Both the position numbers and the translations under genes were made by a program. This document shows positions 43,159 through 50,660 of a stretch of 64,000 nt of DNA, piece after piece. This DNA is from Streptomyces sp. DH-12 (GTDB taxonomy: Bacteria; Actinomycetota; Actinomycetes; Streptomycetales; Streptomycetaceae). The stretch is from NCBI RefSeq assembly GCF_002899455.1, contig NZ_PPFB01000001.1, forward strand, positions 3,440,501 to 3,504,500. The letters run 5' to 3'. Below the pieces are notes generated by a model, which was not told where the DNA came from, made no database searches, and saw only the letters and a program-made list of their open reading frames with translations. Every line of letters starts with the position of its first letter. Position 1 is the first letter of the stretch.

Positions 43159-43764
43159 TTGAGTCTCGCGTTCCTGCTGGCCGCCCTGGCCGTGGTGGTC
43201 ACCCCTGGCACCGGCGTGGTCTACACGCTCGCCGCCGGCCTGTCCCACGGCCGGCGCGCGGGCCTGGTGGCCGCCTTCGGCTGCACGATCGCCGTCGTGC
43301 CGCACCTGCTGGCGTCCGTCACCGGCCTCGCCGGCCTGCTCCACTCCAGCCCGGTCGCCTACGCGGTGGTGAAGTACGCGGGCGTCGCGTATCTGCTGTA
43401 CATGGCGTGGGCGATGCTGCGCGACAAGGAGGCGTTCACCGTCCGGCCGGAGTCCGAGCCGCGCCCCGCGCTCCGCGTGATCACGACCGCCGTGCTGATC
43501 AACGTGCTGAACCCGAAGCCGACGCTGTTCTTCGTCGCGTTCCTCCCGCAGTTCGTCCCGGCCGGCTCCGGCGACTCGCTCGGCCTGATGCTGCGGCTCG
43601 GCGCGGTCTTCATGGCCCTGACCTTCGTGGTCTTCGCCGTGTACGGCGTGTGCGCGGCGGCCGTGCGGGACCGGCTGCTGGCCCGTCCCCGGATCACCAC
43701 CGGGCTCCGGGCCGTCTTCACCGCCGGCTTCGTCGGTCTGAGCGTCCGGATGGCGGTGGCGTGA
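43159..43764 (+). CDS. LysE-family amino-acid exporter
   Basis: This 201-residue membrane protein has about six helices, typical of LysE/RhtB exporters: FLLAALAVVVTPGTGVVYTLAAGLSHGRRAGLVAAFGC, KYAGVAYLLYMAWAMLRDKEAF, VLINVLNPKPTLFFVAFLPQFV. The PGTGVVYTL and NPKP motifs are classic. The start is TTG 43159 with CGGAGG about six bases upstream. Its TGA overlaps the ATG of the next gene by one base, so a B3/B4 editing-like protein is coupled to it. The exported compound is probably an amino acid or analogue, but the family alone does not say which. Confidence 0.88.
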   Translation: MSLAFLLAALAVVVTPGTGVVYTLAAGLSHGRRAGLVAAFGCTIAVVPHLLASVTGLAGLLHSSPVAYAVVKYAGVAYLLYMAWAMLRDKEAFTVRPESEPRPALRVITTAVLINVLNPKPTLFFVAFLPQFVPAGSGDSLGLMLRLGAVFMALTFVVFAVYGVCAAAVRDRLLARPRITTGLRAVFTAGFVGLSVRMAVA

Positions 43765-44480
43765 TGATCCTCCGGCACGCGGACGCGATCCGGTCCGCCC
43801 ACCCGGGCCTGGCGGCGGGCGCGCTCCACGCCGCGGGCGTCGACGGCACGGCGGACACGGGTCCGCGGGTGGCGGCGTACACCGCCCGCGCCCTCGCCCG
43901 GCTCGCCGGCGCCCCCGAGAGCCGGTTCCCCGAAGTGCTGGCGTGGCGGCGGGCGTTCGCCCGCATGGGACTGCGTCCGACGCAGTACCGCTGCGCCTCC
44001 GAGTCCCTGCTGCGCCGCCTGCGCAAGGAGGGCGCGCTCCCGCGCATCCACCCGGTCGTCGACCTGTGCAACGCGGTCTCCGTCGCGTACGCCGTGCCGA
44101 TCGCGGTGCTCGACGCCGACCGCGTCACGGGCCCGCTGCTCGAGGTGCGGCCCGCCCACGGCGACGAGGAGTACACGGCCTTCGACGGCCGCACCGAGCA
44201 CCCGGCCCCCGGCGAGGTGACGTACGCCGACTCCGCCGGACGCGCGCACGCCCGCCGCTGGACCAGCCGGCAGAGCGGCCACTCGGCGGTGAGCGGGAGC
44301 ACCCGCCGGATCCTCGTGGTGACGGAGGCGCTGCACGAGGGCGGCACGGACACCGTCGCGCGGACCCTGGAGACCCTCGCCGAGGAGCTGGCCGCGCACT
44401 GGCCGGTCACGCCGGCGTCCGCCCTGCTCACCCCCGAGGCACCGGAGTTCACGCTCGACGGCACGACACGGGTGCCGTAG
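43764..44480 (+). CDS. Free-standing B3/B4 domain protein (PheRS-beta editing-like)
   Basis: The 238-residue protein resembles the B3/B4 editing domain of phenylalanyl-tRNA synthetase beta chain without the rest of the enzyme: FPEVLAWRRAFARMGLRPTQYRCASESLLRRLRKEGALPRIHPVVDLCNAVSVAYAVPIAVLDAD is the core, and YADSAGRAHARRWTSRQSGHSAV follows. In PheRS this fold removes misacylated Tyr; free-standing versions may edit mischarged tRNA or bind amino acids. ATG 43764 (or GTG 43761) overlaps the stop of the LysE gene, and a MocR regulator follows 14 bases later. That context suggests handling of an unusual amino acid. Confidence 0.82.
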   Translation: MILRHADAIRSAHPGLAAGALHAAGVDGTADTGPRVAAYTARALARLAGAPESRFPEVLAWRRAFARMGLRPTQYRCASESLLRRLRKEGALPRIHPVVDLCNAVSVAYAVPIAVLDADRVTGPLLEVRPAHGDEEYTAFDGRTEHPAPGEVTYADSAGRAHARRWTSRQSGHSAVSGSTRRILVVTEALHEGGTDTVARTLETLAEELAAHWPVTPASALLTPEAPEFTLDGTTRVP

Positions 44481-44494
44481 CGGTGCGTGGCACC

Positions 44495-45961
44495 ATGAGT
44501 GCGGTGACGGACAGCAGCGGGACGGCGCACGGCTCGGACTTCCTCCAGCTGCGGGCGGACGACGTGCCCGGGGACGGCAAGGCGGACTGGCTCGCGCGGC
44601 AGGTGCGGGAGGCGATCACCGACCGCCGGCTGACCGTCGGCAGCAGGCTCCCGGCCACCCGGCTGCTCGCCGCCGACCTCCGCGTCTCGCGGGGCGTGGT
44701 CACCGAGGCGTACCGCAGGCTCGCGGAGGACGGCCACGTCGAGGGGCGCCGGCGCGGCGGCACGGTCGTGGTCGCGGCGCCCCCGCCTCCCCTGCCGCCC
44801 CGCGCCCGGCGGCCCGCACCCGTCACGCCGTTCACCGGATCCCCCGACGCCCGCGCCTTCGACGCGCTGCGCGCCGCCGACGCCCGGATCGACCTCACCC
44901 CCGGCCGCCCCGACCTGTCCGCCTTCCCCCGCACGGCGTGGCTGCGCGCCGAACGGGCCGTGCTCGCCGAACTGTCCAGCGCCGACCTGGGATACGGGGA
45001 CCCGCGCGGCGCTCCCCGGCTGCGCCGCGCCGTCGCCGACCGGCTGGCCCGCAGCCGCGGCATCGCGGTCGAACCGGACGGCATCCTGATCGTCGCGGGC
45101 ATCGCCCAGGCCCTCACCCTGCTGCACCCGGTGCTGCGCGCGGACGGCATGACGGCCGTCGCGGTGGAGGAGCCCGGCTCGCTCGGCACCCGCCAGCACC
45201 TGGCGCACGGCGGCCTCGCCACCCCGCCCGTCCCGGTCGACGCGCACGGCCCGGACGTCACGGCGCTGCGCGCCACCGGCGCCCCGGCGGTGCTGCTCAC
45301 CCCGGCGCACCAGTTCCCGACCGGCGTCGTGACCAGCGGGGAGCGCCGCCGCGAACTGCTGCGGTGGGCGGCGGACGGCGGGCTGATCCTGGAGGACGAC
45401 TACGACGCGGAGCACCGCTACGACCGCCCGCCGGTCCCCGCGCTGCGCTCCCTGCTGACCGACCGCCTCTGCTACATGGGCAGCGTCTCCAAACTGCTCG
45501 CCCCCGCCCTGCGCATCGGCTGGCTGCTCCCGCCCCGGCGGCACCTGGAGGCGCTGACCGACGCGAAACGCTTCACCGACCTGGGCAGCGCGGTGCTGCC
45601 GCAGCTCGTCCTCGCCCGGCTGATGGAGACGGGCCACCTGGAGCGGCACCTGCGGCTGCTGCGCGCCCGGCACGTCCGCCGCCGGGACGCGGTGATCGCC
45701 GCCGTCCACGCCCACCTCCCGGGCGCGGTCGTCCACGGCGCGGCGGCGGGCCTGCACCTGACGGTCACCTACGCGCCGGACGTCCCCGACACCGAACTGG
45801 CCGCCGCCGCACTGGCCCTGGGCGTCAAGTGCCACCCCCTCTCCTGGCACCGCCAGCTCCCCGGCCGCCCCGGCCTGGTCCTCGGGTACGCCGCCGACCC
45901 GCCCGGCACGCTCGCCGAGGGCGTGGCCCTGCTCGGCACGGCGCTGCGCACCCTGGCCTGA
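44495..45961 (+). CDS. MocR/PdxR-type regulator (GntR HTH plus aminotransferase domain)
   Basis: The protein is 488 residues. A GntR-type winged helix (LARQVREAITDRRLTVGSRLPATRLLAADLRVSRGVVTEAYRRLAEDGHV) is followed by a Pro-rich linker and a fold-type I PLP domain with LTPAHQFPTGVV, EDDYDAEHRYDR and the lysine in GSVSKLLAPALRIGW. Such regulators sense PLP or an amino-acid-PLP adduct. It begins 14 bases after the B3/B4 gene and is likely in the same transcript as lysE and B3/B4, which would link amino-acid sensing, export and editing. It is not near pdxST, so PdxR function is not implied. Confidence 0.87.
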   Translation: MSAVTDSSGTAHGSDFLQLRADDVPGDGKADWLARQVREAITDRRLTVGSRLPATRLLAADLRVSRGVVTEAYRRLAEDGHVEGRRRGGTVVVAAPPPPLPPRARRPAPVTPFTGSPDARAFDALRAADARIDLTPGRPDLSAFPRTAWLRAERAVLAELSSADLGYGDPRGAPRLRRAVADRLARSRGIAVEPDGILIVAGIAQALTLLHPVLRADGMTAVAVEEPGSLGTRQHLAHGGLATPPVPVDAHGPDVTALRATGAPAVLLTPAHQFPTGVVTSGERRRELLRWAADGGLILEDDYDAEHRYDRPPVPALRSLLTDRLCYMGSVSKLLAPALRIGWLLPPRRHLEALTDAKRFTDLGSAVLPQLVLARLMETGHLERHLRLLRARHVRRRDAVIAAVHAHLPGAVVHGAAAGLHLTVTYAPDVPDTELAAAALALGVKCHPLSWHRQLPGRPGLVLGYAADPPGTLAEGVALLGTALRTLA

Positions 45962-46095
45962 ACCCGACGGGTCTTCCGCCCAAGAGGCTCTGAGCTCCCT
46001 CAAGTTGCTTCACCCGGACGCCAGGCGTCCGTACGGTCGGAAGCAGGAGCACGGAGCACGGGCGGAGCAGCAACGGCAGGGAACAGGGGAACGCC

Positions 46096-46488
46096 GTGTC
46101 GGTCGAGCACATCGCCGTGATCGTCCTGGCGGTCGAGGTGGTCGTCATGGTGGCGGCGCGGGTCGGCACCGAACGCCGCCACTGGAACCACGCCGAGGGA
46201 CGCGGTCCTGCCCCGCAGGCGCGGGAGGACCTCACCTTCGTACCGGCGGCGCTGTACGGGATCGCCGCCGCGTCCATGGCGGTCGGCGCCCTCACGGCGT
46301 CGGTCGAACCGACCCTCGAAGCGCTCGCCACCGTCGCGGTGTTCGGCGTGCTGCTCCCCGCGTTCACCGCGAACGCCGTGCTGCGGCTGTCCACCCGAGG
46401 CGGCCGTACGGCCGTCACCCCGGGCCTGCGCGGTCTCGCCGCCACGGTCGCCGCGACGGGCGGTCTGGTGTCGGTCGGCCTGATCTGA
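46096..46488 (+). CDS. Small four-helix membrane protein, unknown function
   Basis: The protein is 130 residues with helices near MSVEHIAVIVLAVEVVVMVAARV, FVPAALYGIAAASMAVGALTASV, TLEALATVAVFGVLLPAFTANAVL and GLRGLAATVAATGGLVSVGLI. I recognise no family. GTG 46096 follows AGGGGAACGCC at a good distance. It lies between the MocR gene and an MFS transporter; the hairpin and T-run that follow could terminate it. Confidence 0.65.
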   Translation: MSVEHIAVIVLAVEVVVMVAARVGTERRHWNHAEGRGPAPQAREDLTFVPAALYGIAAASMAVGALTASVEPTLEALATVAVFGVLLPAFTANAVLRLSTRGGRTAVTPGLRGLAATVAATGGLVSVGLI

Positions 46489-46519
46489 GAACCGGGTCCG
46501 GCAGCCGCCCCGGACCCGC

Positions 46520-46525
46520 TATGAT
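46520..46525 (+). promoter_or_regulatory. Possible -10 box upstream of the MFS gene hairpin
   Basis: TATGAT is a good match to the actinobacterial -10 consensus and would place transcription start near 46531, immediately before the leader hairpin. No strong -35 hexamer is visible at the right distance, so the assignment is tentative. Confidence 0.35.
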
Positions 46526-46534
46526 CCCTCGGTC

Positions 46535-46577
46535 AGCCTTTGGCGCACCCCCGACAGGGCAGCCCAAAGGCTTTTTT
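46535..46577 (+). promoter_or_regulatory. Leader hairpin plus T-run abutting the MFS start codon
   Basis: AGCCTTTGG (46535-46543) is the exact reverse complement of CCAAAGGCT (46564-46572) and is followed by TTTTTT (46572-46577) and then C and ATG (46579). The 3' arm contains AAAGG, the only Shine-Dalgarno candidate for the MFS gene, so folding would both hide the ribosome site and create an intrinsic terminator. It could equally end the upstream gene. T-tract terminators of this form are uncommon in this otherwise GC-only terminator set. Confidence 0.6.
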
Positions 46578-46578
46578 C

Positions 46579-47805
46579 ATGCCTTCCGACGCCACCAACG
46601 CCCCTGATCCCCAGCCCGGTTACCGCGCGCTGCTCCGCAACCGCGAGTTCGCCGGCCTGTACGCCGGTTTCACGCTCACCGTCGGCGCGAGCACCCTCTC
46701 CGGCTTCGCGCTCGGCACGCTCGTCGACCGGGCGACCGGCTCGCCGTTCCTCACCGCCGTGAGCATGTACGGCGCGACCTTCGCGACCGTCCTCGGCGCG
46801 ACCACGCTGATGTCGGTCGCGGACGGCAGCCGCCCGCGCCGCACCCTGGTCGCGCTCCAGGCCGTCGCCCTCGCCGGCGCCTGCGCACAGGCGGTCCCGG
46901 GCATGCCGCTCGCCGCCCGCTTCGCCCTGCTCCTCCTGCTCGGCTTCTTCCAGTCCCTCAACACCGGGACGCGCATGGGCCTGCTCGCCGAGATGGTGCC
47001 CGCCTCCGCGTACGTCCCGGCGCGCTCGCTGATGAACATCACCGCGGGCGGCACCTCCGTCCTCGGCTTCGCGCTCGGCGCGGTCCTGCTGCGCCACCTC
47101 ACCCCGCAGGGCGTGTTCCTCGCGGCGGCGGCCCTCACCGCGGCCGCGCTCGCCGTGACGGCCGCGACCGTACGGGAACGCTCCGTCCGCCCGCCCCGCC
47201 GCCCCGGCCTGCGCGAGACGTGGACGACCAACGCCGCACTCCTCTCCCGCTCAGGACCGCGCGCCCTGCTCCTCAACCTGTGGGTGCCCAACGGCCTGAT
47301 CGTCGGCTGCGAGGCCCTCTTCATCCCCTACGCCCAGGAGGACGCAGGGATCCTGCTGGCCGCCGCGTCCGCCGGCATGCTCCTCGGCGACCTGACCGTC
47401 GGCCGGCTGCTGAGCGCCTCGTGGCGACGCCGCTGCGCGTTCCCCCTGCGGCTGCTGCTCGCGGCGCCGTACCTCCTCTTCGCGCTGCACCCGCCGACCG
47501 CCGTGGCGGCGGTCGCGGTGTTCCTGGCAAGCGCGGGCTTCGCCGCCACGCTCCCCCTCCAGGAGCACTTGCTCGCTCTCACGCCCGAGCAGGTGCGCGG
47601 CCAGGTGCAGGGCGTGGAGTCGGCGGGCCGCATGACCTGGCAGGGCATCGGCGCGGCGGTGGCCGGCGGCACGGCGCAGTTCCTCTCCCCCACCGTGACG
47701 ATCACGGCCCTGGCGGCGCTCTCCGTGTGCGTCACGGTCGCCTCCCGCCCGTACGTGAACCGCACCCGGCCCCTGACGGTCGCGCCCAGGTCACGGCGCC
47801 GGTGA
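46579..47805 (+). CDS. MFS transporter
   Basis: This 408-residue permease has about twelve helices in two halves, beginning YRALLRNREFAGLYAGFTLTVGASTLSGFALGTLVDRATGSPFLTAVSMYGATFATVLGA. The loop after helix two (ADGSRPRRTLV) approximates the MFS signature. It resembles drug or metabolite exporters of the MFS superfamily, but no substrate is inferable. The start is ATG 46579, directly after a hairpin and T-run that probably control expression. It is followed by a degraded DUF4232 gene. Confidence 0.85.
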   Translation: MPSDATNAPDPQPGYRALLRNREFAGLYAGFTLTVGASTLSGFALGTLVDRATGSPFLTAVSMYGATFATVLGATTLMSVADGSRPRRTLVALQAVALAGACAQAVPGMPLAARFALLLLLGFFQSLNTGTRMGLLAEMVPASAYVPARSLMNITAGGTSVLGFALGAVLLRHLTPQGVFLAAAALTAAALAVTAATVRERSVRPPRRPGLRETWTTNAALLSRSGPRALLLNLWVPNGLIVGCEALFIPYAQEDAGILLAAASAGMLLGDLTVGRLLSASWRRRCAFPLRLLLAAPYLLFALHPPTAVAAVAVFLASAGFAATLPLQEHLLALTPEQVRGQVQGVESAGRMTWQGIGAAVAGGTAQFLSPTVTITALAALSVCVTVASRPYVNRTRPLTVAPRSRRR

Positions 47806-47864
47806 CTTGGCGACGGGTCCTTCGGTGATCGGGAACCGCCCCCACGGACCCGAGCCCCTGCGCG

Positions 47865-48290
47865 ATGAAGGACCTCTCCTCCACCGCGTCGAACCACGAC
47901 GGGAAGGGCGAGCCGGCCCGCTGCCTCCTCATCACCGCCGCCGACGCGAGCGACAAGGGGTGCGAGGTCCGGAACGCCCCCGAGATCATGCTCGGGGGCG
48001 CGCAGGGCCCCTCCCGGTCATGGAGGGCACGGAGACCGACGGCCCCTTGCCCTCGTCCCCGGCGGCACGGCGTACGCGGGCGTACCGGCGGCCGGCGGCG
48101 ACCGGGACACCTACGAGGTGACGTTCATGACCCCCACCCTCGGCAGCCCCGGCGGTGAGGCGGAGGAACCGGTCGGCCTGGCGATGCCGGCCGAGGGGTT
48201 CCTCCGGGCCGACGACGGCCAGCGCGTCACCGGCCGGCAGCCCACGGAGGGCCGGGCCATGCGCCCGGTCACCCAGTCCTGCCCCCGGCT
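47865..48290 (+). pseudogene. Decayed DUF4232-domain gene
   Basis: Pieces of a DUF4232 domain appear in successive frames. One frame reads HDGKGEPARCLLITAADASDKGC and RNAPEIMLGGAQGP (47900-48010). Another continues VMEGTETDGP, and a third gives LVPGGTAYAGVPAAGGD and then FMTPTLGSPGGEAEEPVGLAMP (to about 48250). In intact relatives these occur in one frame in this order, so at least two frameshifts have broken the gene, and no N-terminal signal peptide remains. Sequencing error is the alternative. Confidence 0.6.
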
Positions 48291-48318
48291 GTCGGTGTGC
48301 GCGGCTACGGTGCCGCGC

Positions 48319-48846
48319 ATGACCGACACCTCCGGCGACGACCGCCGCCTCCCGCCCGCCCTGGCCGAACTGGCCCGCACGCCCATCGACTACGCCGACG
48401 GCGAGGGCATCGACTTCGAGCCCTACGAGACCTTCTGCTCGACCGGGGAGACCACCGACTGGCTGCGCCAGTGGACCGGGAACCCGGAGCTGGACGGCGA
48501 CGCCTTCCGCGTGTTCGGCCAGGACGGCACCGGCGGCCTCGCGGCCCTCTGGCGGATACGCCCGGGCCGCCCCCTCACCGAGCAGCCCGTGGTCTTCCTC
48601 GGCTCGGAGGGCGAGACGGGCGTCGTCGCCGGCAGCCTCCCCGACTTCCTGTGGGTGCTGGCGGAGGGCATCGGCCCCCTGGAGTCGGTCCTCCACGACG
48701 ACCACTCCCCGCGCCCCGAAGGCGCCCTCCCCGGCCTCGCCGCCCGCCACGCCACCACACCCCGCCGCCCGGCCCGCACGATCATCGCCGAGGCCCGCGC
48801 CGAGTTCCCGGACTTCACCGCGTCCGTCGACGCCCTCTGCCGCTGA
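48319..48846 (+). CDS. SMI1/KNR4 (SUKH)-like hypothetical protein
   Basis: This soluble, acidic 175-residue protein from ATG 48319 has the segments PPALAELARTPIDYADGEGIDFEPYE, ALWRIRPGRPLTEQPVVFLGSEGETGVVAGSLPDFLWVLAEGIGPLE and ARAEFPDFTASVDALC. The central FLGSEGETGVVAGSLPDFLWVLA is reminiscent of SUKH/SMI1 proteins, which often act as immunity proteins against polymorphic toxins, but resemblance is partial. It is intact although its neighbours on both sides are decayed. Confidence 0.65.
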   Translation: MTDTSGDDRRLPPALAELARTPIDYADGEGIDFEPYETFCSTGETTDWLRQWTGNPELDGDAFRVFGQDGTGGLAALWRIRPGRPLTEQPVVFLGSEGETGVVAGSLPDFLWVLAEGIGPLESVLHDDHSPRPEGALPGLAARHATTPRRPARTIIAEARAEFPDFTASVDALCR

Positions 48847-48902
48847 CCGCGCCGGCGCCCGCCGAGCGGGACGACGCGCCCGCCCTCGCGTGCCGGTTCG
48901 GT

Positions 48903-49238
48903 TCAGGCCGCGCTCGCCGCCCCGCCCGCTCCCGCCCGCTCGTCGCGGCAGTCGCGGCAGGGACCTGGCTCCGGGCCGCGGAAGACCCGTTCACAACCGT
49001 CGTCACAGTCCCGGAAGGGGTGCGGGCGAGGGGGGCGGCCCGCGCCCCGGACGTCCAGCGGTGTGCGGTGGACGTCCGTCCGCGTCACCAGCCGCCCGTC
49101 CTCCGTGTGCTCACGGACCCGCCGCAGACACCCGTGCGCCTCCAACTCCCGCAGCCCCGCCCGCCGGCCCGCCGAATCCCGTGCCTCCGGGCTCCGCTCC
49201 GCGGCACACCGGTGTCCGTGCCGAGCCCGGTACGGATG
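48903..49238 (-). pseudogene. Remnant of a streptomycete HTH-domain protein gene
   Basis: Reading leftward, the frame gives SPEARDSAGRR, GLRELEAHGCLRRVREHTEDGRLVTRTDVHRT, then a Pro-rich stretch and CDDGCERVF. The LRELEAHGxLRRxRxxTxxGRxVTRT block is the wing-helix end of a common Streptomyces HTH protein family. A stop codon immediately precedes the frame and no proper start is present, so the N-terminal half is lost, and the C-terminal portion ends early. It may still be translated from an internal TTG, but I regard it as a fragment. Confidence 0.5.
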
Positions 49239-49383
49239 TCACCGCGCATGCATCCGTTCGTCACAGGCGTGTCCGGGTGGGGCGCCGGATGAAACGGCGA
49301 GCGGACGGAGCGGGTCTTGTGGTGCGGAACGGCCGCACCGACGGCCCGTCACGAAGACCGGCACCGACACCGAGGAAGACACC

Positions 49384-50007
49384 ATGCGCGTCAACAAGCT
49401 CACCATCGCCGCCCTGGCCGTCGTCGCGGGTCTCTCGCTGACCGCCTGCCAGAACGAGGAGGACGTCGCCGCGGACCCCGGCCCGGCCGCCTCGTCCCCC
49501 GCCGCCCCCTCCGCGAACGGCGACGGCGACACGGACCAGTCCCAGGAGGGCACGGCGGTCGCCGGAACCGGCGCCGACGAGGGCGGCAAGGCCGACGACT
49601 GCCGCACCGACGAACTGGAGGTCACCGCGACAAACGTCACCATCGACGGCGACACCGAGGGCACCGTCGCGGTGGAGTTCACCAACGGCGGCGGCCGTGA
49701 CTGCACCCTCACCGGTTACGCGGGCGTCGACCTGAGGACCGACGCGGGCACGCTGTCCGCCGAACGCACCGGCGAGGCGGCCCCCTCGGTCGTCCTCAAG
49801 GACGGCGAGGCGGTGTCCTTCGCCGTCGTCCACCCGGTCAACGACTCGGGCGGCTCCGGCGTCCGCGTCACGAGCCTGGTGGTGACTCCGCCCAACGAGA
49901 CGAAGTCGGTCACCCTCGACTGGCCGGCCGCCACGCTGCCCGTCACGGACGGCTCCGGCACGAAGGTGAAGGTCGGCCCGATCGGCAGCGCGGGCCAGGG
50001 CGGCTGA
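49384..50007 (+). CDS. DUF4232 lipoprotein
   Basis: The protein is 207 residues with lipoprotein signal MRVNKLTIAALAVVAGLSLTAC (Cys22 lipidated), an acidic Asp/Gly/Pro linker and a DUF4232 domain (DDCRTDELEVTATNVTIDGDTEGTVAVEFTNGGGRDCTLTGYAGVDLR ... VLKDGEAVSFAVVHPVNDSGGSGV). Two cysteines are placed as in the family. ATG 49384 follows GAGGAAGACACC. The function is unknown. It is paralogous to the gene at 41.1 kb and to the broken copy at 47.9 kb. Confidence 0.85.
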   Translation: MRVNKLTIAALAVVAGLSLTACQNEEDVAADPGPAASSPAAPSANGDGDTDQSQEGTAVAGTGADEGGKADDCRTDELEVTATNVTIDGDTEGTVAVEFTNGGGRDCTLTGYAGVDLRTDAGTLSAERTGEAAPSVVLKDGEAVSFAVVHPVNDSGGSGVRVTSLVVTPPNETKSVTLDWPAATLPVTDGSGTKVKVGPIGSAGQGG

Positions 50008-50027
50008 ACTGTCCGGACGCCGTCCGG

Positions 50028-50590
50028 GTGACCTGGCCCGTCCACTCCGCGTTGATCCCGGCAAGGGCACGCGACCGCGACGGAACGCTGCTGGAGGTGC
50101 CCGGCTGGCACCTGACGGCAGGCTGTCTCTTCCCGGCCGTGTGGAACGCCGTCACGGGCAGACCGCCCGCCGAGGGCCTCAAGGACTACGACGTCTTCCG
50201 CTTCGACGACCGCGGCCTGTCCTGGGAGGCGGAGGACGGGGTGATCCGGGCCGCGGCCGAGGTCTTCGCGGACCTCCCGCCGGGGCCGAGATCCGCAACG
50301 AGACCCGCGTCCACCTCCGGTACCAGCAGAAGTTCGGCGTCCCGTGCGCCCCGTGCACCTCCACCGGAGCGGCGATCGACAGCTTCGCCGCGACCACCTG
50401 CTGCCCGGGCGTGCGCCTGGATCCCGGCGGCCGGTGACGCGTCTGCGCTCCGCACGGGCTGTCCGACGTGTTCGGGCTCGTCGTACGGCCGAACCCGGTC
50501 CTCACGCCGCGCGCCGTGCACGAGGCGAAGACCGCGCGCCGGCGGCGACGGTGGCCGGAGCTGACCGTGCTGGAGTGGCCCACGGCCTGA
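50028..50590 (+). pseudogene. Frameshifted nucleotidyltransferase-family gene
   Basis: Three frames carry consecutive parts of one protein of the nucleotidyltransferase (DUF925-like) family. Frame one gives WHLTAGCLFPAVWNAVTGRPP and KDYDVFRFDDRGLSWEAEDGVI (to about 50285). Frame two gives EIRNETRVHLRYQQKFGVPCAP and IDSFAATTCCPGVRL (to about 50437). Frame three gives APHGLSDVFGLVVRPNPVLTPR and WPELTVLEWPTA, ending at TGA 50588-50590. Two frameshifts are therefore needed. The protein is otherwise complete, so decay is recent or the sequence contains errors. Confidence 0.7.
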
Positions 50591-50608
50591 CAGGACCCCC
50601 GCGCGCAC

Positions 50609-50644
50609 GACGGCGGGGCGTGCCCGAAAGCACGCCCCGCCGTC
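50609..50644. terminator. Hairpin downstream of hemD
   Basis: GACGGCGGGGCGTGC (50609-50623) and its exact reverse complement (50630-50644) enclose a six-base loop. The element lies 16 bases after the hemD stop on the minus strand and 18 bases after the decayed nucleotidyltransferase gene. Confidence 0.85.
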
Positions 50645-50660
50645 AGAACCGCGCGTCACC

